A stretch of 64,000 nt of DNA from Hyphomonadaceae bacterium (GTDB lineage: Bacteria; Pseudomonadota; Alphaproteobacteria; Caulobacterales; Hyphomonadaceae). Each line of letters opens with the position of its first letter. Positions within the stretch are counted from its first letter, which is position 1. The notes below the pieces were generated by a model that had not been told where the DNA came from, made no database searches, and worked only from the letters and a program-made list of their open reading frames with translations. The DNA lies in the NCBI GenBank assembly GCA_022844345.1, contig JALHLU010000001.1:372001-436000 (forward strand), written 5' to 3'. The position numbers were made by a program, and so were the translations under genes. Positions 25,471 to 34,556 of this stretch are shown piece after piece.

Positions 25471-28400
25471 TTGCACCTGACCGGGCTCAAGATCGCGGGC
25501 TTCAAGTCGTTCGTCGATCCGGTAGATGTGCCGATCGAAGAGGGGCTGACTGGCATTGTCGGGCCGAATGGCTGTGGCAAGTCCAACCTGCTTGAAGCGC
25601 TGCGCTGGGCGATGGGGGCGACTTCGGCGCGGGCGATGCGCGGCGGAGAGATGGACGACCTGATCTTCGCGGGAACCGAGGCGCGGCCCGCGCGGGAGAT
25701 GGCGGAGGTCACGCTTCTGCTGGACAACCGCGACCGGGGCGCGCCGGCCGAGTTCAACGAGGAAGACACGATCGAGATCCGCCGCCTGCTGCGCCGGGGG
25801 GCAGGATCGAGCTATCGCATCAACGGTCGGACGGTGCGTGCGAAGGATGTGCAGCTTCTGTTTGCCGACGCATCGACGGGCGCGAACTCGCCTGCCCTCG
25901 TGCGGCAGGGGCAGATCAGCGAGTTGATCGGCGCGAAACCACAGAACCGGCGGCGCATTCTTGAAGAAGCCGCGGGCATCGGCGGGCTTGCCGCGCGGAG
26001 GCACGAGGCCGAACTCAAATTGAAGGCGGCGGACGAGAACCTCGCCAAGCTGGCCGACATCATGGCCGAGGTGGAGAAGCAGGCGAACGCGCTAAAGCGG
26101 CAGGCAAGCAAGGCGCGGAAGTATCGCGCGCTATCGGAAGAGATTGCGGCATTGGAGGCCCGGCTGGGGGCTGCGCGCTGGCGCGGAGCAGTGAGCGAGA
26201 CTGTGGAGGCGCGCAAGGCGCTGGAGGCGGCGAAGGCAGACGAGCAGAAGGCTGTATCGGCGCTTGCGCGGGCGACCACGGTGGAGTTGGAGGCGCGCAC
26301 CGCGATCGAGCCCTTGCGGGCGGCGGAGAGCGATGCGGCCGGCAGGCTGGGCGTGGTCAAGCTGCAGCTGGCGCGGATCGAGGCGGAGCGGGACGCTGCG
26401 AAGGAAGCGGTGGCGCGGCTGGAGCGCGATATTACGCGGCTGATCGAGGAGACTACGCGGGAGACAGTTCAGCGCGACGATGCAACGGCGCGCGCGGATC
26501 GAGCAGCGGCCGGGCTGAACGCATTGCCCCCCGAAGACGCCAGCGCGCAGGCGCGGCGCGAGGCGGAGCTGGCGGCGGCGGTGAAAGCCGCGATGGCCCA
26601 GCTGCAGGCGATTGAGCAGGAAACCGATCAGCGCCGCGTTGCACTGGCGCGTGCAGAGGCCGAGGCGAGCGCAGCGCAGGCCGCCGTGAAGCGCGAGGAA
26701 GAGCGGCACGCGCGGCTGGTGACAGAGCTGGCGAAGGCGCAACAGGAACTGGCGTCCATCGGCGACCCGGCGAAACTGGAAATCGCGCTGAAGGACGCGC
26801 GGCAGCGCCATACGGACGCCGAAGCGAAGGCGCAGGCAGCGCAGTCTGCTCTCGCCGCAGCGATGCGCGCAGTGGACGAGGCGCGAGCGCTGGAGGCGCG
26901 GCTGACACCGCCGCTTCTGGCTGCGGAGCGCAAGGTTGGCGAGCTGGAATCCGAGCTGAAGGGGTTGGATCGCCTGTTGCGGCAGGTGGCGGCGACAACG
27001 GCCCCGCCGGTGATGGATGGCGTACGGGCGCCGGGGCTGGAGCGGGCGATTGCGGCGGCGCTTGACGACGATCTGGATGCGCCGGCGGACACCGCCTCGC
27101 CGGTTCACTGGTCTGGTCTGCATGGCGATATTGCGGCGCGTCTGCCTGATGGAGCTATGCCGCTGAGCGATCTGGTGGAGGCGCCGGCGGAGTTGCACGC
27201 GCGGTTGACACAGTGCGGTCTGGTGGATCGTGCGCTTCTTGAAGGCGTTGGGGGCGCGGCGCTGTTGATGCGCCTTCTGCCGGGGCAGAGCCTGGTGAGC
27301 CGTGAGGGCGATCTGTGGCGCTGGGATGGTTTCGTCCGGTCTGCGGATGCGCCGCTGACGTCTGCCGAGAAGCTGGAGCAGCGCGCGCGGCGCGCGGCGC
27401 TGGTTCCTGAGATCGCGGCGGCTGTCGCGGAACGCGACGCAGCGGCGGCGGCGCGGGGCAAGGCATCGCAGGTCCTGACCGGCGCCGAGATCACGCTGAT
27501 GGCGGCGCGGAAAAACGTGCCCGAGCTGATGCGAGCGGCGGCGCAGGCGCATGAAGCGGCGATCAGAGCGGAGCAGGATGTGGAGCGTCTGTCGCTACGC
27601 GGGGCGGCGCTGAAGGATGGCGCGCAACGGATGACAGCTGAGCTTGATATTGCCGCGCGGGCGCTGGCGCTGGCGAAATCCGCGCTGGGCGCGGCGCCGA
27701 CGGAGAAAGATCGCGCTGTCATCGTGGAGCTGGCCGAGAAAGTGAAAGCAGCGCGCGATGCGGAGCGCACTGCAGCGTCGGCGCTGGATGCGTTCCTGCG
27801 CGAGAGCGAACGGGCCGCAGCGATGCGGACGGCGCTAACGCGCGATCGCGAGGAATGGCTGGCGCGGGCGTCGGAAGCGGGCGGGCGGCTGGCGGCTATT
27901 GCGCACGACCTGGAGCAGGCGCGCGCCGAGCATTCGCAGTCAAAGGATCAACCTTCCTTGCTTGCAGCCCGGATGGACGAACTGGCGGCGGCAGGCGAGA
28001 CGGCGGAGTCCGCGAGACGCGATGCGGCCGACGCGCTGGCTGGCGCTGAAAGCGCGCTGCGCGAGGCCGAGCTTGCTGCGCGGGCGGCGCGCGAGACTTC
28101 CTCTGGTGCGCGCGAGACGCTGGTACGCACGGAGTCTCGGCTGGAGGCGGCGATCCGCCGCGAGGCCGAGATCGCCGAACAGGTGCGCGCGGCGTTTGAC
28201 CAAGAGCTGGACGAGCTGGAACGCCGGGTCACGGCGATTCTCGAACAATCACGCGCGGCGCGGGCCGAGCATGGGGATGTAGACTTGCCGGAAGAAGAGA
28301 CAGCGAACGATGCGCATGTGCTCGACACGCGGCTGGCGCAGTTGCGCCGGGAGCGAGACCAGCTGGGCGCCGTGAACATGGAAGCAGACGAGCAGCTCAC

Positions 28401-28986
28401 CGAGATCTCGAAGCGCATGGGCTTCCAGACCGAGGAGCGCGATGATCTTGCCGCCGCCATCGCGAAGCTTCGCGAGGGGATCGACGCGTTGAACATGGAC
28501 GGACGGCAAAGGCTGCTGGATGCGTTCCAGCTGGTGAATTCGCATTTCGGTTCGCTGTTCACGGCGCTGTTCGGCGGCGGACATGCGGAGCTGCGGCTGA
28601 CCGAGAGCGACGATCCGCTGGATGCGGGGCTGGAAATCTACGCCTCGCCACCGGGCAAGCGCCTCGCTCAACTCTCGCTCATGTCGGGCGGGGAGCAGGC
28701 ATTGACGGCGACTGCGCTGATCTTCGCTGTGTTCCTGTCGCGCCCTGCCCCGATCTGCGTGCTGGACGAGGTGGATGCGCCGCTGGACGACGCCAATGTC
28801 GACCGGTTCTGCCGCCTGCTGGAAGAGATGCGCACGCGCACGGAGACGCGCTTTGTGATCATCACGCACAACGCCGTCACCATGTCGCGCATGGACCGGC
28901 TGTTCGGCGTGACGATGCAGGAGCGCGGCGTCTCGCGGCTTGTGGCGGTAGACTTGCAAGCGGCCGAGCGGCTGGCGGCGGCTTAG
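25471..28986 (+). CDS. smc: Chromosome segregation protein SMC
   Basis: SMC dimers with ScpA and ScpB form the condensin that organises and segregates the chromosome. Homology begins at LHLTGLKIAGFKSFVDPVD, so I place the start at the TTG at 25471; a GTG at 25450 is the alternative. The product is about 1171 residues. Walker A is GPNGCGKSN (residues 31-39). Long Ala/Glu/Arg-rich coiled coils flank a central hinge near residues 515-620 that looks short and divergent, as I recall for alphaproteobacterial SMCs. The C-terminal head has the signature LSLMSGGEQALTATAL and Walker B ICVLDEVDAPLDDAN. Confidence 0.94.
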   Translation: MHLTGLKIAGFKSFVDPVDVPIEEGLTGIVGPNGCGKSNLLEALRWAMGATSARAMRGGEMDDLIFAGTEARPAREMAEVTLLLDNRDRGAPAEFNEEDTIEIRRLLRRGAGSSYRINGRTVRAKDVQLLFADASTGANSPALVRQGQISELIGAKPQNRRRILEEAAGIGGLAARRHEAELKLKAADENLAKLADIMAEVEKQANALKRQASKARKYRALSEEIAALEARLGAARWRGAVSETVEARKALEAAKADEQKAVSALARATTVELEARTAIEPLRAAESDAAGRLGVVKLQLARIEAERDAAKEAVARLERDITRLIEETTRETVQRDDATARADRAAAGLNALPPEDASAQARREAELAAAVKAAMAQLQAIEQETDQRRVALARAEAEASAAQAAVKREEERHARLVTELAKAQQELASIGDPAKLEIALKDARQRHTDAEAKAQAAQSALAAAMRAVDEARALEARLTPPLLAAERKVGELESELKGLDRLLRQVAATTAPPVMDGVRAPGLERAIAAALDDDLDAPADTASPVHWSGLHGDIAARLPDGAMPLSDLVEAPAELHARLTQCGLVDRALLEGVGGAALLMRLLPGQSLVSREGDLWRWDGFVRSADAPLTSAEKLEQRARRAALVPEIAAAVAERDAAAAARGKASQVLTGAEITLMAARKNVPELMRAAAQAHEAAIRAEQDVERLSLRGAALKDGAQRMTAELDIAARALALAKSALGAAPTEKDRAVIVELAEKVKAARDAERTAASALDAFLRESERAAAMRTALTRDREEWLARASEAGGRLAAIAHDLEQARAEHSQSKDQPSLLAARMDELAAAGETAESARRDAADALAGAESALREAELAARAARETSSGARETLVRTESRLEAAIRREAEIAEQVRAAFDQELDELERRVTAILEQSRAARAEHGDVDLPEEETANDAHVLDTRLAQLRRERDQLGAVNMEADEQLTEISKRMGFQTEERDDLAAAIAKLREGIDALNMDGRQRLLDAFQLVNSHFGSLFTALFGGGHAELRLTESDDPLDAGLEIYASPPGKRLAQLSLMSGGEQALTATALIFAVFLSRPAPICVLDEVDAPLDDANVDRFCRLLEEMRTRTETRFVIITHNAVTMSRMDRLFGVTMQERGVSRLVAVDLQAAERLAAA

Positions 28987-29151
28987 CTGCAATCCCCTGG
29001 GCCCAGGCTACACCAAACAATGCCTTGGCCCACGACCGCGCCCCTCCGGGTTTTCTGGGGTCAGAAGCCCTCTCACGGCTGCGGCGTTTTCGCTTTTGGA
29101 AATAACGCATGGAAACAACGTATTACCGTCATGTTTCTGCGTGACATTTGC

Positions 29152-29180
29152 TTGACTGGACTCAAGGCCGCCCATATAGC
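29152..29180 (+). promoter_or_regulatory. Sigma-70-type promoter of the F0 ATP synthase operon
   Basis: TTGACT (29152-29157) and TATAGC (29175-29180) are separated by exactly 17 bases, close to the housekeeping consensus. They lie about 95 bases upstream of the atpI start in the 288-base gap after smc. The rest of the gap shows no gene. No mapping data are available. Confidence 0.65.
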
Positions 29181-29274
29181 TTCGCGCGCGGCGGGACACT
29201 GTTTTTCCTATCGGAATTTCAGGGTCTTGGCGCACGCAGGGCCGGACTTTTCCCCTCCCAGGCGGACTTTCGAC

Positions 29275-29598
29275 ATGAGTGATGACGATCTGAACAAGCG
29301 GATCGCCAAGGCTCAGGCGGAAATCGATGCCCGGGAGCGTCCCAAATACATGGGGACCGGCAAGGGGATGGGTGTGGGCTTCCGCATGGCGTCGGACTTC
29401 GCGGCCGCCGTCATTGTGGGGGTAGTCCTGGGATGGGGACTGGATACGCTCTTCGGGTGGTCACCCTGGGGGCTTCTAGCCTGCCTCATGCTCGGGTTCG
29501 GCGCTGGCGTCAGGAATGTCGTTGCGGCCGCGAGCAAGGCCAACCGGGACGCGGCAGGCGCGTCCGGTGACAACAAGGGTGAAGGCGAAGGCGCATGA
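29275..29598 (+). CDS. atpI: ATP synthase protein I
   Basis: AtpI is a small membrane protein that heads F0 operons and helps assemble the c-ring or supply ions. The ATG at 29275 gives 107 residues: a charged N-terminus (MSDDDLNKRIAKAQAEIDARE), then two membrane segments (FAAAVIVGVVLGWGLDTLFG and PWGLLACLMLGFGAGVRNV) with the conserved GxxLD and GFxAGxRN features. The longer open frame back to 29020 covers the promoter and is not coding. It overlaps atpB by four bases (ATGA). Confidence 0.9.
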   Translation: MSDDDLNKRIAKAQAEIDARERPKYMGTGKGMGVGFRMASDFAAAVIVGVVLGWGLDTLFGWSPWGLLACLMLGFGAGVRNVVAAASKANRDAAGASGDNKGEGEGA

Positions 29599-30356
29599 GA
29601 ATTGCCACCGACCCGATGCACCAGTTCCAGATCACGAAGCTGTTCGATCTGAACCTTGGCGGCTACGATGTTTCGTTCACGACGTCGGCGCTGTGGATGG
29701 TAATTGGCGTTCTGCTGGTGATCGGCGTGCTTGCGCTTGCGACCGCCAAATCAGCGACAATTCCGAATCGCATCCAGTCGCTGGGAGAGATCTGGTACGG
29801 CTTCATCGCCGGCATCGTGAAGGATGTGAACCACGCGCCGGGCAAGCCGTTCATCCCGCTGGTTTTCTCGCTCTTCTCGTTCATCTTCATCGCGAACATC
29901 ATCGGGATGTTCCCGTACTTCTTCACCACCACGAGCCACATCGCCGTCACCGGCTTCATGGCGATCTTCACCATCGGCCTCGTCGTCGTCGTGGGCCTGA
30001 TCAAGAAGGGCCTTGGCTTCTTCAAGATTTTCGTGCCGTCGGGCGTGCCCGTCGTGCTGCTATTCATCGTTACACCGATCGAGATCATCTCCTTCCTCTC
30101 CCGGCCGATCAGCCTCGGGATGCGTCTGTTCGCCAACATGCTCGGCGGACACGTGGCCCTGAAGGTGTTCGCGGGATTCGTGCCGTCGCTGGCCGTGGCG
30201 TTGGGCGGAGTTGGAATGCTGATGGGCGGACTCCTTGTTATGCCCCTTATCGTTGGTGTGACGGCACTCGAGTTCCTGGTGGCTTTCCTCCAGGCATACG
30301 TGTTCGCCATGCTCACATGCGTCTATCTCAACGACGCACTGGGCGAGGCGCACTGA
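29595..30356 (+). CDS. atpB: F0F1 ATP synthase subunit a
   Basis: Subunit a forms the proton half-channels next to the c-ring. The 253-residue product has five to six membrane helices. The essential arginine is in ISLGMRLFANMLGGH, and the last helix in VAFLQAYVFAMLTCVYLNDALGEAH, both hallmarks of the family. It overlaps atpI and precedes atpE by 31 bases within the F0 operon. The F1 genes are not in the window, as expected in alphaproteobacteria where F0 and F1 are encoded apart. Confidence 0.97.
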   Translation: MRIATDPMHQFQITKLFDLNLGGYDVSFTTSALWMVIGVLLVIGVLALATAKSATIPNRIQSLGEIWYGFIAGIVKDVNHAPGKPFIPLVFSLFSFIFIANIIGMFPYFFTTTSHIAVTGFMAIFTIGLVVVVGLIKKGLGFFKIFVPSGVPVVLLFIVTPIEIISFLSRPISLGMRLFANMLGGHVALKVFAGFVPSLAVALGGVGMLMGGLLVMPLIVGVTALEFLVAFLQAYVFAMLTCVYLNDALGEAH

Positions 30357-30387
30357 TCACCACCAACTGACGACCAAGGAGAATACA

Positions 30388-30609
30388 ATGGAAGGTCTCA
30401 ATTACGTCGGCGCTGGCCTCGCCTGCCTCGCCATGCTCGGCGCCGCCATCGGCGTGGGCAACATCTTCGCCGCCTACCTCGATGGCGCGATGCGTAATCC
30501 GTCGGCCGCCCCGGCGCAGTTCGGCAACCTGATCTTCGGCTTCGCCGTGACGGAAGCTCTGGGCATCTTCGGCTTCGCCGTCGCCCTGATCCTGATCTTC
30601 GCGGTCTAA
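30388..30609 (+). CDS. atpE: F0F1 ATP synthase subunit c
   Basis: This is the 73-residue proteolipid that forms the rotor ring. Two membrane helices flank a polar loop (RNPSA). The glycine-rich first helix (GAAIGVGNIFAAYLDG) and the second helix with the ion-carrying carboxylate Glu56 (FGFAVTEALGIFGF) are typical. The start has AAGGAGAA upstream, a strong ribosome binding site that suits the high copy need. Confidence 0.97.
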   Translation: MEGLNYVGAGLACLAMLGAAIGVGNIFAAYLDGAMRNPSAAPAQFGNLIFGFAVTEALGIFGFAVALILIFAV

Positions 30610-30640
30610 GACCACCCCTACCCTCTACGGGAGACAGCAC

Positions 30641-31174
30641 GTGGCGACCGAGACGGCAGAGCACGCAGCAGCAGGCGGACGTTTTCCGCCGTTCGATCAG
30701 ATCGCGACCACCGGGGTATCCCAGGTGTTCTGGCTGATCGTGACTTTTGCGATCCTCTACATCGCGGTCGCCTACGTCTTCCTCCCGAAGATCCGGAAAG
30801 CGATCGACGATCGTGACGGCGCCATCAAGAGCGACGTCGCGAAAGCCGCCGCACTTTCCGCCAAGGCCGATGCGTCGGTGAAACTGTTCGAGGCCGAAAT
30901 CGCCGCCGCCCGCGCCAATGCGCGCGACACGGCATCGAAGGCAAAGGCTGAAGCTGACGCCAAGACGGCTGCCGCGACCGCCGCGAAGGAGGCCGAGCTC
31001 AATGCTCGCCTCGCCGCTGCGGAAGCCCGGATTTCCGAAACCCGGGCCAAGGCGATGACGAATGTCGCCGCCGTGGCGGAAGACGCCGCAGCGGCGATTG
31101 CCGAACGCCTGACGGGCGTGAAGCCGTCTGCGGCCGCCGTGAAGGCCGCCGTTTCCGGCGCGATGGGAGGCTAA
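30641..31174 (+). CDS. atpG: F0F1 ATP synthase subunit b'
   Basis: The start is GTG at 30641. The 177-residue product has an N-terminal membrane helix (VFWLIVTFAILYIAVAYVFLP) followed by RKAIDDRDGAIKSD and a long Ala-rich coiled coil, the stator design of b-type subunits. Two different b genes in tandem (b' then b) are typical of alphaproteobacteria and other photosynthetic or related lineages. The symbol atpG (also used as atpF2 or atpX) is a naming convention for b' here and does not mean the F1 gamma subunit. Confidence 0.93.
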   Translation: MATETAEHAAAGGRFPPFDQIATTGVSQVFWLIVTFAILYIAVAYVFLPKIRKAIDDRDGAIKSDVAKAAALSAKADASVKLFEAEIAAARANARDTASKAKAEADAKTAAATAAKEAELNARLAAAEARISETRAKAMTNVAAVAEDAAAAIAERLTGVKPSAAAVKAAVSGAMGG

Positions 31175-31175
31175 G

Positions 31176-31751
31176 ATGGCCCCGAATGAAACCGTCGCTC
31201 ACCTGACCGCCGGCCCGGCCGAAGCCGGCCCCCTGCCCAGCTTCAACCTCCTGGGTTGGAATCTCGACTTGAATGACCCGACTTTCTGGGCGCTGGTCGG
31301 CCTGCTGATCTTCATCGGCATCGTAGTCTACATGAAGGTGCCGCGGACGATCACGAAGTCGCTGGATGATCGCGCCGCCAAGATTTCGGCTGAACTGTCT
31401 GCGGCAGAGGCGCTGCGCGAGGAAGCCGAGGCGAAGCTCGCCGAGGTTCAGAAGCGCGCCGCCGAGGCCGAGGGCGAAGCCAAAGGCATCGTGGAGGCTG
31501 CCCGCCGCGAAGCCACCCAGCTGGCCGCAGCCGCCGAGACAGCGCTCGTTGCGCGGATCGCCGCCCGCGAGAAGATGGCCGAGGAGCGCATCGCGCGCGC
31601 CGAAGCTGACGCCATTCGCGACGTGAAGATTGCCGCCGTGGAAACCGCCTCGCGCGCCGCATCCGCCCTGCTCTCCGAGCAACTGGCCGGCAAGGGCGGC
31701 GACGACGAATTCGCCAAGAGCCTCGCGGCCGTGTCGAAGGCGCTGTCGTAG
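31176..31751 (+). CDS. atpF: F0F1 ATP synthase subunit b
   Basis: The 191-residue stator subunit starts one base after the b' stop. A membrane segment (FWALVGLLIFIGIVVYMKVP) is followed by TKSLDDRAAKISAEL and a long Ala/Glu/Arg coiled coil that reaches to the F1 delta subunit. It is the last gene of the F0 operon and is followed by a good terminator. Confidence 0.94.
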   Translation: MAPNETVAHLTAGPAEAGPLPSFNLLGWNLDLNDPTFWALVGLLIFIGIVVYMKVPRTITKSLDDRAAKISAELSAAEALREEAEAKLAEVQKRAAEAEGEAKGIVEAARREATQLAAAAETALVARIAAREKMAEERIARAEADAIRDVKIAAVETASRAASALLSEQLAGKGGDDEFAKSLAAVSKALS

Positions 31752-31774
31752 GGCTTTCGCCAGAACAGAATGCA

Positions 31775-31808
31775 GAACGCCCGCTCACAGGAGCGGGCGT
31801 TTTTCGTT
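31775..31808 (+). terminator. Rho-independent terminator of the F0 operon
   Basis: ACGCCCGCTC and GAGCGGGCGT form a perfect stem around an ACAG loop, followed by TTTTTCG. It starts about 25 bases after the atpF stop. Confidence 0.92.
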
Positions 31809-31851
31809 GCGCCTTCACGTATTCGCCTGAATTTCCAATGAACATTGGACC

Positions 31852-32604
31852 ATGCGCGCGGTCCTTGCCCTGCTTCTTCTCTCGCTCACCATGCTTGCCG
31901 CGTGCGGCAACGAAACCGGGCGCGCAGGCGCATGCGTCGAGCACATCTTCGAGGGCGATGAATTCACGACATGCACATATGATCCCGCGAGTCAGGAGTT
32001 CAGACTCGTCTGGCTCAGCCCGTCCGGAGTGGCGCCCTATCGTAGTTTCAGGTCACTCTCGGCGGACTACCACGCGAGCACGGTTGCGTTCGCCATGAAT
32101 GCCGGCATGTACGACGCCACCAGCGCGCCCATCGGGCTCTACATCGAGAAGGGTCGCGAACTACGCCCTGTCAGTACGACGGACGGTCCTGGCAACTTCC
32201 ATCTGAAGCCCAACGGCGTTTTCTGGATCGACGCGACAGGTGCGCCGCACGTGACTGCGACCGACGCCTACATCGCGCTCAAGCCCGCGCCTGCATGGGC
32301 CACCCAATCGGGGCCAATGCTGGTGATCGATGGCACCCTCCACCCTGCCTTTGACGCAGACGGCGCCTCGCGCAACATCCGGAACGGTGTGGGCGTCGAC
32401 GAAGGCGGCAAGGCCTGGTTCGTGATCAGCGAACAGCCCATCTCGTTCGGAAAGTTCGCGCGATTCTTCCGCGACTCGCTCCACGCAAGCGATGCGCTCT
32501 ATCTCGACGGCGCCGTCTCGAGCCTGTGGGACCCGCAGGCGGGCCGAAAGGACACGAGCCATCCACTCGGCCCGATTGTTCTGGTCTGCGCGCCGTCCTG
32601 TTGA
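31852..32604 (+). CDS. Phosphodiester glycosidase family (NAGPA-like) lipoprotein
   Basis: The 250-residue product has a lipoprotein signal (LTMLAAC, Cys18). The mature part matches the phosphodiester glycosidase fold: VAFAMNAGMYD, GLYIEKGRELRPVST, NFHLKPNGVFWID, TQSGPMLVIDG, RNGVGVDEGGKAWFVIS and ALYLDGAVSSLW, which carry the conserved glycines and acidic residues of the family. The eukaryotic relative removes GlcNAc from mannose-6-phosphate; bacterial members may cut sugar-phosphodiesters in envelope or exopolysaccharide. It stands alone after the F0 terminator. Confidence 0.85.
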   Translation: MRAVLALLLLSLTMLAACGNETGRAGACVEHIFEGDEFTTCTYDPASQEFRLVWLSPSGVAPYRSFRSLSADYHASTVAFAMNAGMYDATSAPIGLYIEKGRELRPVSTTDGPGNFHLKPNGVFWIDATGAPHVTATDAYIALKPAPAWATQSGPMLVIDGTLHPAFDADGASRNIRNGVGVDEGGKAWFVISEQPISFGKFARFFRDSLHASDALYLDGAVSSLWDPQAGRKDTSHPLGPIVLVCAPSC

Positions 32605-32611
32605 CGGTCGC

Positions 32612-33565
32612 CTACTTCACTGGACGCAGATCAAGCCAGGAGCGGATCGTGCCGTTCACAAGCTCTGCTGCGTCGTGCTGGACGAAGTGGTTGGCGTCCG
32701 GAGCCATGAGGATGGTAGTGTCCTTCGCGACGTGATCCCAAGTGTCATTGTGGCCCATGGAGAGCAGCGCCGTGTCCTTCATGCCGTGGATCACCAGCAC
32801 CGGTACGTTGATCTTCGGGAAGCTAGGTGGGGCTGCGTTGGGATCGGGCGCGGAAGGATAGTTCGCGCGGTAATAGTTCATCATGCCCGCGAAGCTGGAG
32901 CGCTTGAACGCCTCGACATACTTCGCCTTCATCTCCGGATCGCGGACCCAGCCGGCGAGACCTTCAGCCGTCAGTGAGTTCTCCGAACCCTCGCGCTGGA
33001 AGTTGCGGGCGTAGTTCGAATTTTCCGGTGCTGCCTGAAGTTGCCGGCCCATGTTGGCCGGGTGCGGCACGGAAATGATCACCAGGCGCTCCAGCGTTTC
33101 AGGATGGCTGAAGGCGTAGTTCCAGGCGATCGCCGCGCCCCAGTCGTGGCCGATGACGGTTGCCTTGCTGTAGCCTTCAGCGACAATGACGGCCTGCACG
33201 TCTTCGACGAGCTTCGGCATGGCGTAGTTGGCCACGCCCTCAGGCTGGCCCGAGAGATTGTAGCCGCGTGTGTCGATGGCGACGAAGCGATAGCCGTCGT
33301 TGAGCGCGGGTGCGAGCTTGTTCCACGAGCCGGAGAAATCCGGGAAGCCGTGTATGGCGAGAACAAGCGGCCCCTTGCCCGAGGCCATGTAGTGGATCTT
33401 GGTGCCGTCAGCGCTGGAAGCAAACTTGCTTTCCGCAGCGATGGCGACAGCGGCTGGCGTAACGGCCTGGGGCGGGTCCGCCATGCCGGGGGTCGGCGAG
33501 GCTTGCGTCTGGCATCCAGCCGCCAGGGCAGCGAAAGACACTCCCAGAATGATCGCGCGCAGCAT
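32612..33565 (-). CDS. Alpha/beta hydrolase lipoprotein, epoxide hydrolase-like
   Basis: The ATG at 33565 gives a 317-residue protein with a lipobox (ALAAGC, Cys18). The hydrolase core has the oxyanion motif HGFPDFSGSW, the nucleophile elbow GHDWGAAIAW (Asp nucleophile, as in epoxide hydrolases and haloalkane dehalogenases) and the catalytic His in DANHFVQHD. The Asp nucleophile argues against an ordinary esterase. A lipid-anchored secreted form is less usual for this group. The substrate is unknown. Confidence 0.88.
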   Translation of the reverse strand: MLRAIILGVSFAALAAGCQTQASPTPGMADPPQAVTPAAVAIAAESKFASSADGTKIHYMASGKGPLVLAIHGFPDFSGSWNKLAPALNDGYRFVAIDTRGYNLSGQPEGVANYAMPKLVEDVQAVIVAEGYSKATVIGHDWGAAIAWNYAFSHPETLERLVIISVPHPANMGRQLQAAPENSNYARNFQREGSENSLTAEGLAGWVRDPEMKAKYVEAFKRSSFAGMMNYYRANYPSAPDPNAAPPSFPKINVPVLVIHGMKDTALLSMGHNDTWDHVAKDTTILMAPDANHFVQHDAAELVNGTIRSWLDLRPVK

Positions 33566-33736
33566 GGGCACTCCCTCCATCGTTTCCGCGTCGACTGTTT
33601 CGCCGGCGTCTTTACCTTGACGATGTCAGGCTAGACCGGAGTGCGGGCGCTAACAATCGCCGCATGGACGAATTCGCGTGAGCGCTAGCTAGGGGGCATC
33701 ACACCAGTGAAAGCGGCGCACAAGCTGGCTCTTGGC

Positions 33737-34084
33737 CTAGGGGGCCGACGTTTCGCTGAGGTGGGCGGCAAGCAGCGTCTTTTCCGCCGGGGTCAAGAAC
33801 ATCGCCACGGCGGCCATGAATCCGGTATCCAGCGCTTCGAGAATTTGCTGGGGAGAATTGGCGGCGATTCGGGCGCGGGGAGGAGCGCGGCCGGCCTCAT
33901 GGCAGGTTGCGCACCGCTCGTTGTAGAGGCGCTCGCCGATCACACTGGGTTCGGCTTTGCCGGGCGAGACGGCGTCAGGTGCTGCTGTGGCGGGCGGCTG
34001 CGCATGCGCAGCCCCCATGGACAGCAACGCCAGACCGGCGATTCCGGCCCGCATCAGATGCAAGGCCGCCAAGCGGATCATCAA
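33737..34084 (-). CDS. Small periplasmic c-type cytochrome
   Basis: The 115-residue product has a signal peptide (to about AAHAQ) and one heme site CATCH (Cys58, Cys61, His62). A C-terminal helix pair follows with a likely Met ligand in FMAAVAMFLTPAEK. It is a class I-like monoheme cytochrome of about 85 mature residues. The start overlaps the end of the DUF3126 gene by four bases, so the two are co-translated. The electron partner is not evident. Confidence 0.85.
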   Translation of the reverse strand: MMIRLAALHLMRAGIAGLALLSMGAAHAQPPATAAPDAVSPGKAEPSVIGERLYNERCATCHEAGRAPPRARIAANSPQQILEALDTGFMAAVAMFLTPAEKTLLAAHLSETSAP

Positions 34085-34290
34085 CCCTCGAGGTCTTCCT
34101 GGAGGATGGTCATTTCGAGCTGGTAGCTCGTCTCGCCTTCGTCCTCGATCAGATAGACGAGGCCGAGATGTTCCCCGCCGAGCGTGACTTCGACGCTGTC
34201 ATTGACGCGCGGACGGGGGGCCAGGGCGATGCCCGGGTTCAGGGTGCGCTTGAGATAGGCCTCGATGCGCTTGACGGTTTCCGGGTTCAT
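34081..34290 (-). CDS. DUF3126 family protein
   Basis: The 69-residue protein has the compact DUF3126 pattern: an N-terminal helix (PETVKRIEAYLKRTLN) and then NDSVEVTLGGEHLGLVYLIEDEGETSYQLEMTILQEDL. The family is nearly confined to alphaproteobacteria and has no known function. It is the first gene of a two-gene unit with the small cytochrome c. Confidence 0.88.
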   Translation of the reverse strand: MNPETVKRIEAYLKRTLNPGIALAPRPRVNDSVEVTLGGEHLGLVYLIEDEGETSYQLEMTILQEDLEG

Positions 34291-34430
34291 CGGGGCGGCT
34301 CCTGAGGTTTCGGCCGGAGACTTAGCCGCCTACCGGTCCGGCGCCAACCCTGTCGTGCGATCCGAAGCCGCACCCGATTGAGAAACGCCGGGACTCAACT
34401 AGCCTTGGTCCATTCCCAGGGACCGAACCC

Positions 34431-34556
34431 ATGAAGAAGATTGCCGCCGCCAGCCTTGCCGCTCTCATGCTCTGCGGCGCCTGCCTGACAAAGGAAGACC
34501 TCGACTGCTGGTATGAAGACTGGTGCAAGGACTTCGCGCCGACGAGCAGCCGCTAG
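34431..34556 (+). CDS. Very small Cys-rich lipoprotein (41 residues)
   Basis: An ATG at 34431 opens a 41-residue frame: a signal peptide MKKIAAASLAALMLC, lipobox CGAC, then an acidic, aromatic mature part (LTKEDLDCWYEDWCKDF) with two further cysteines. The lipid-modified Cys would be residue 18, or less likely 15. The stop overlaps the 3' end of cysE on the other strand by four bases. I do not recognise a family; entericidin-like small lipoproteins have similar size but different sequence. Confidence 0.65.
   Translation: MKKIAAASLAALMLCGACLTKEDLDCWYEDWCKDFAPTSSR

Noticed and set aside
26131-27552. 473-codon minus-strand frame within smc
   Set aside because: It is antisense to coiled-coil codons (Ala/Glu/Arg) and very Arg/Gln/His-rich, so it is an artefact of smc composition.
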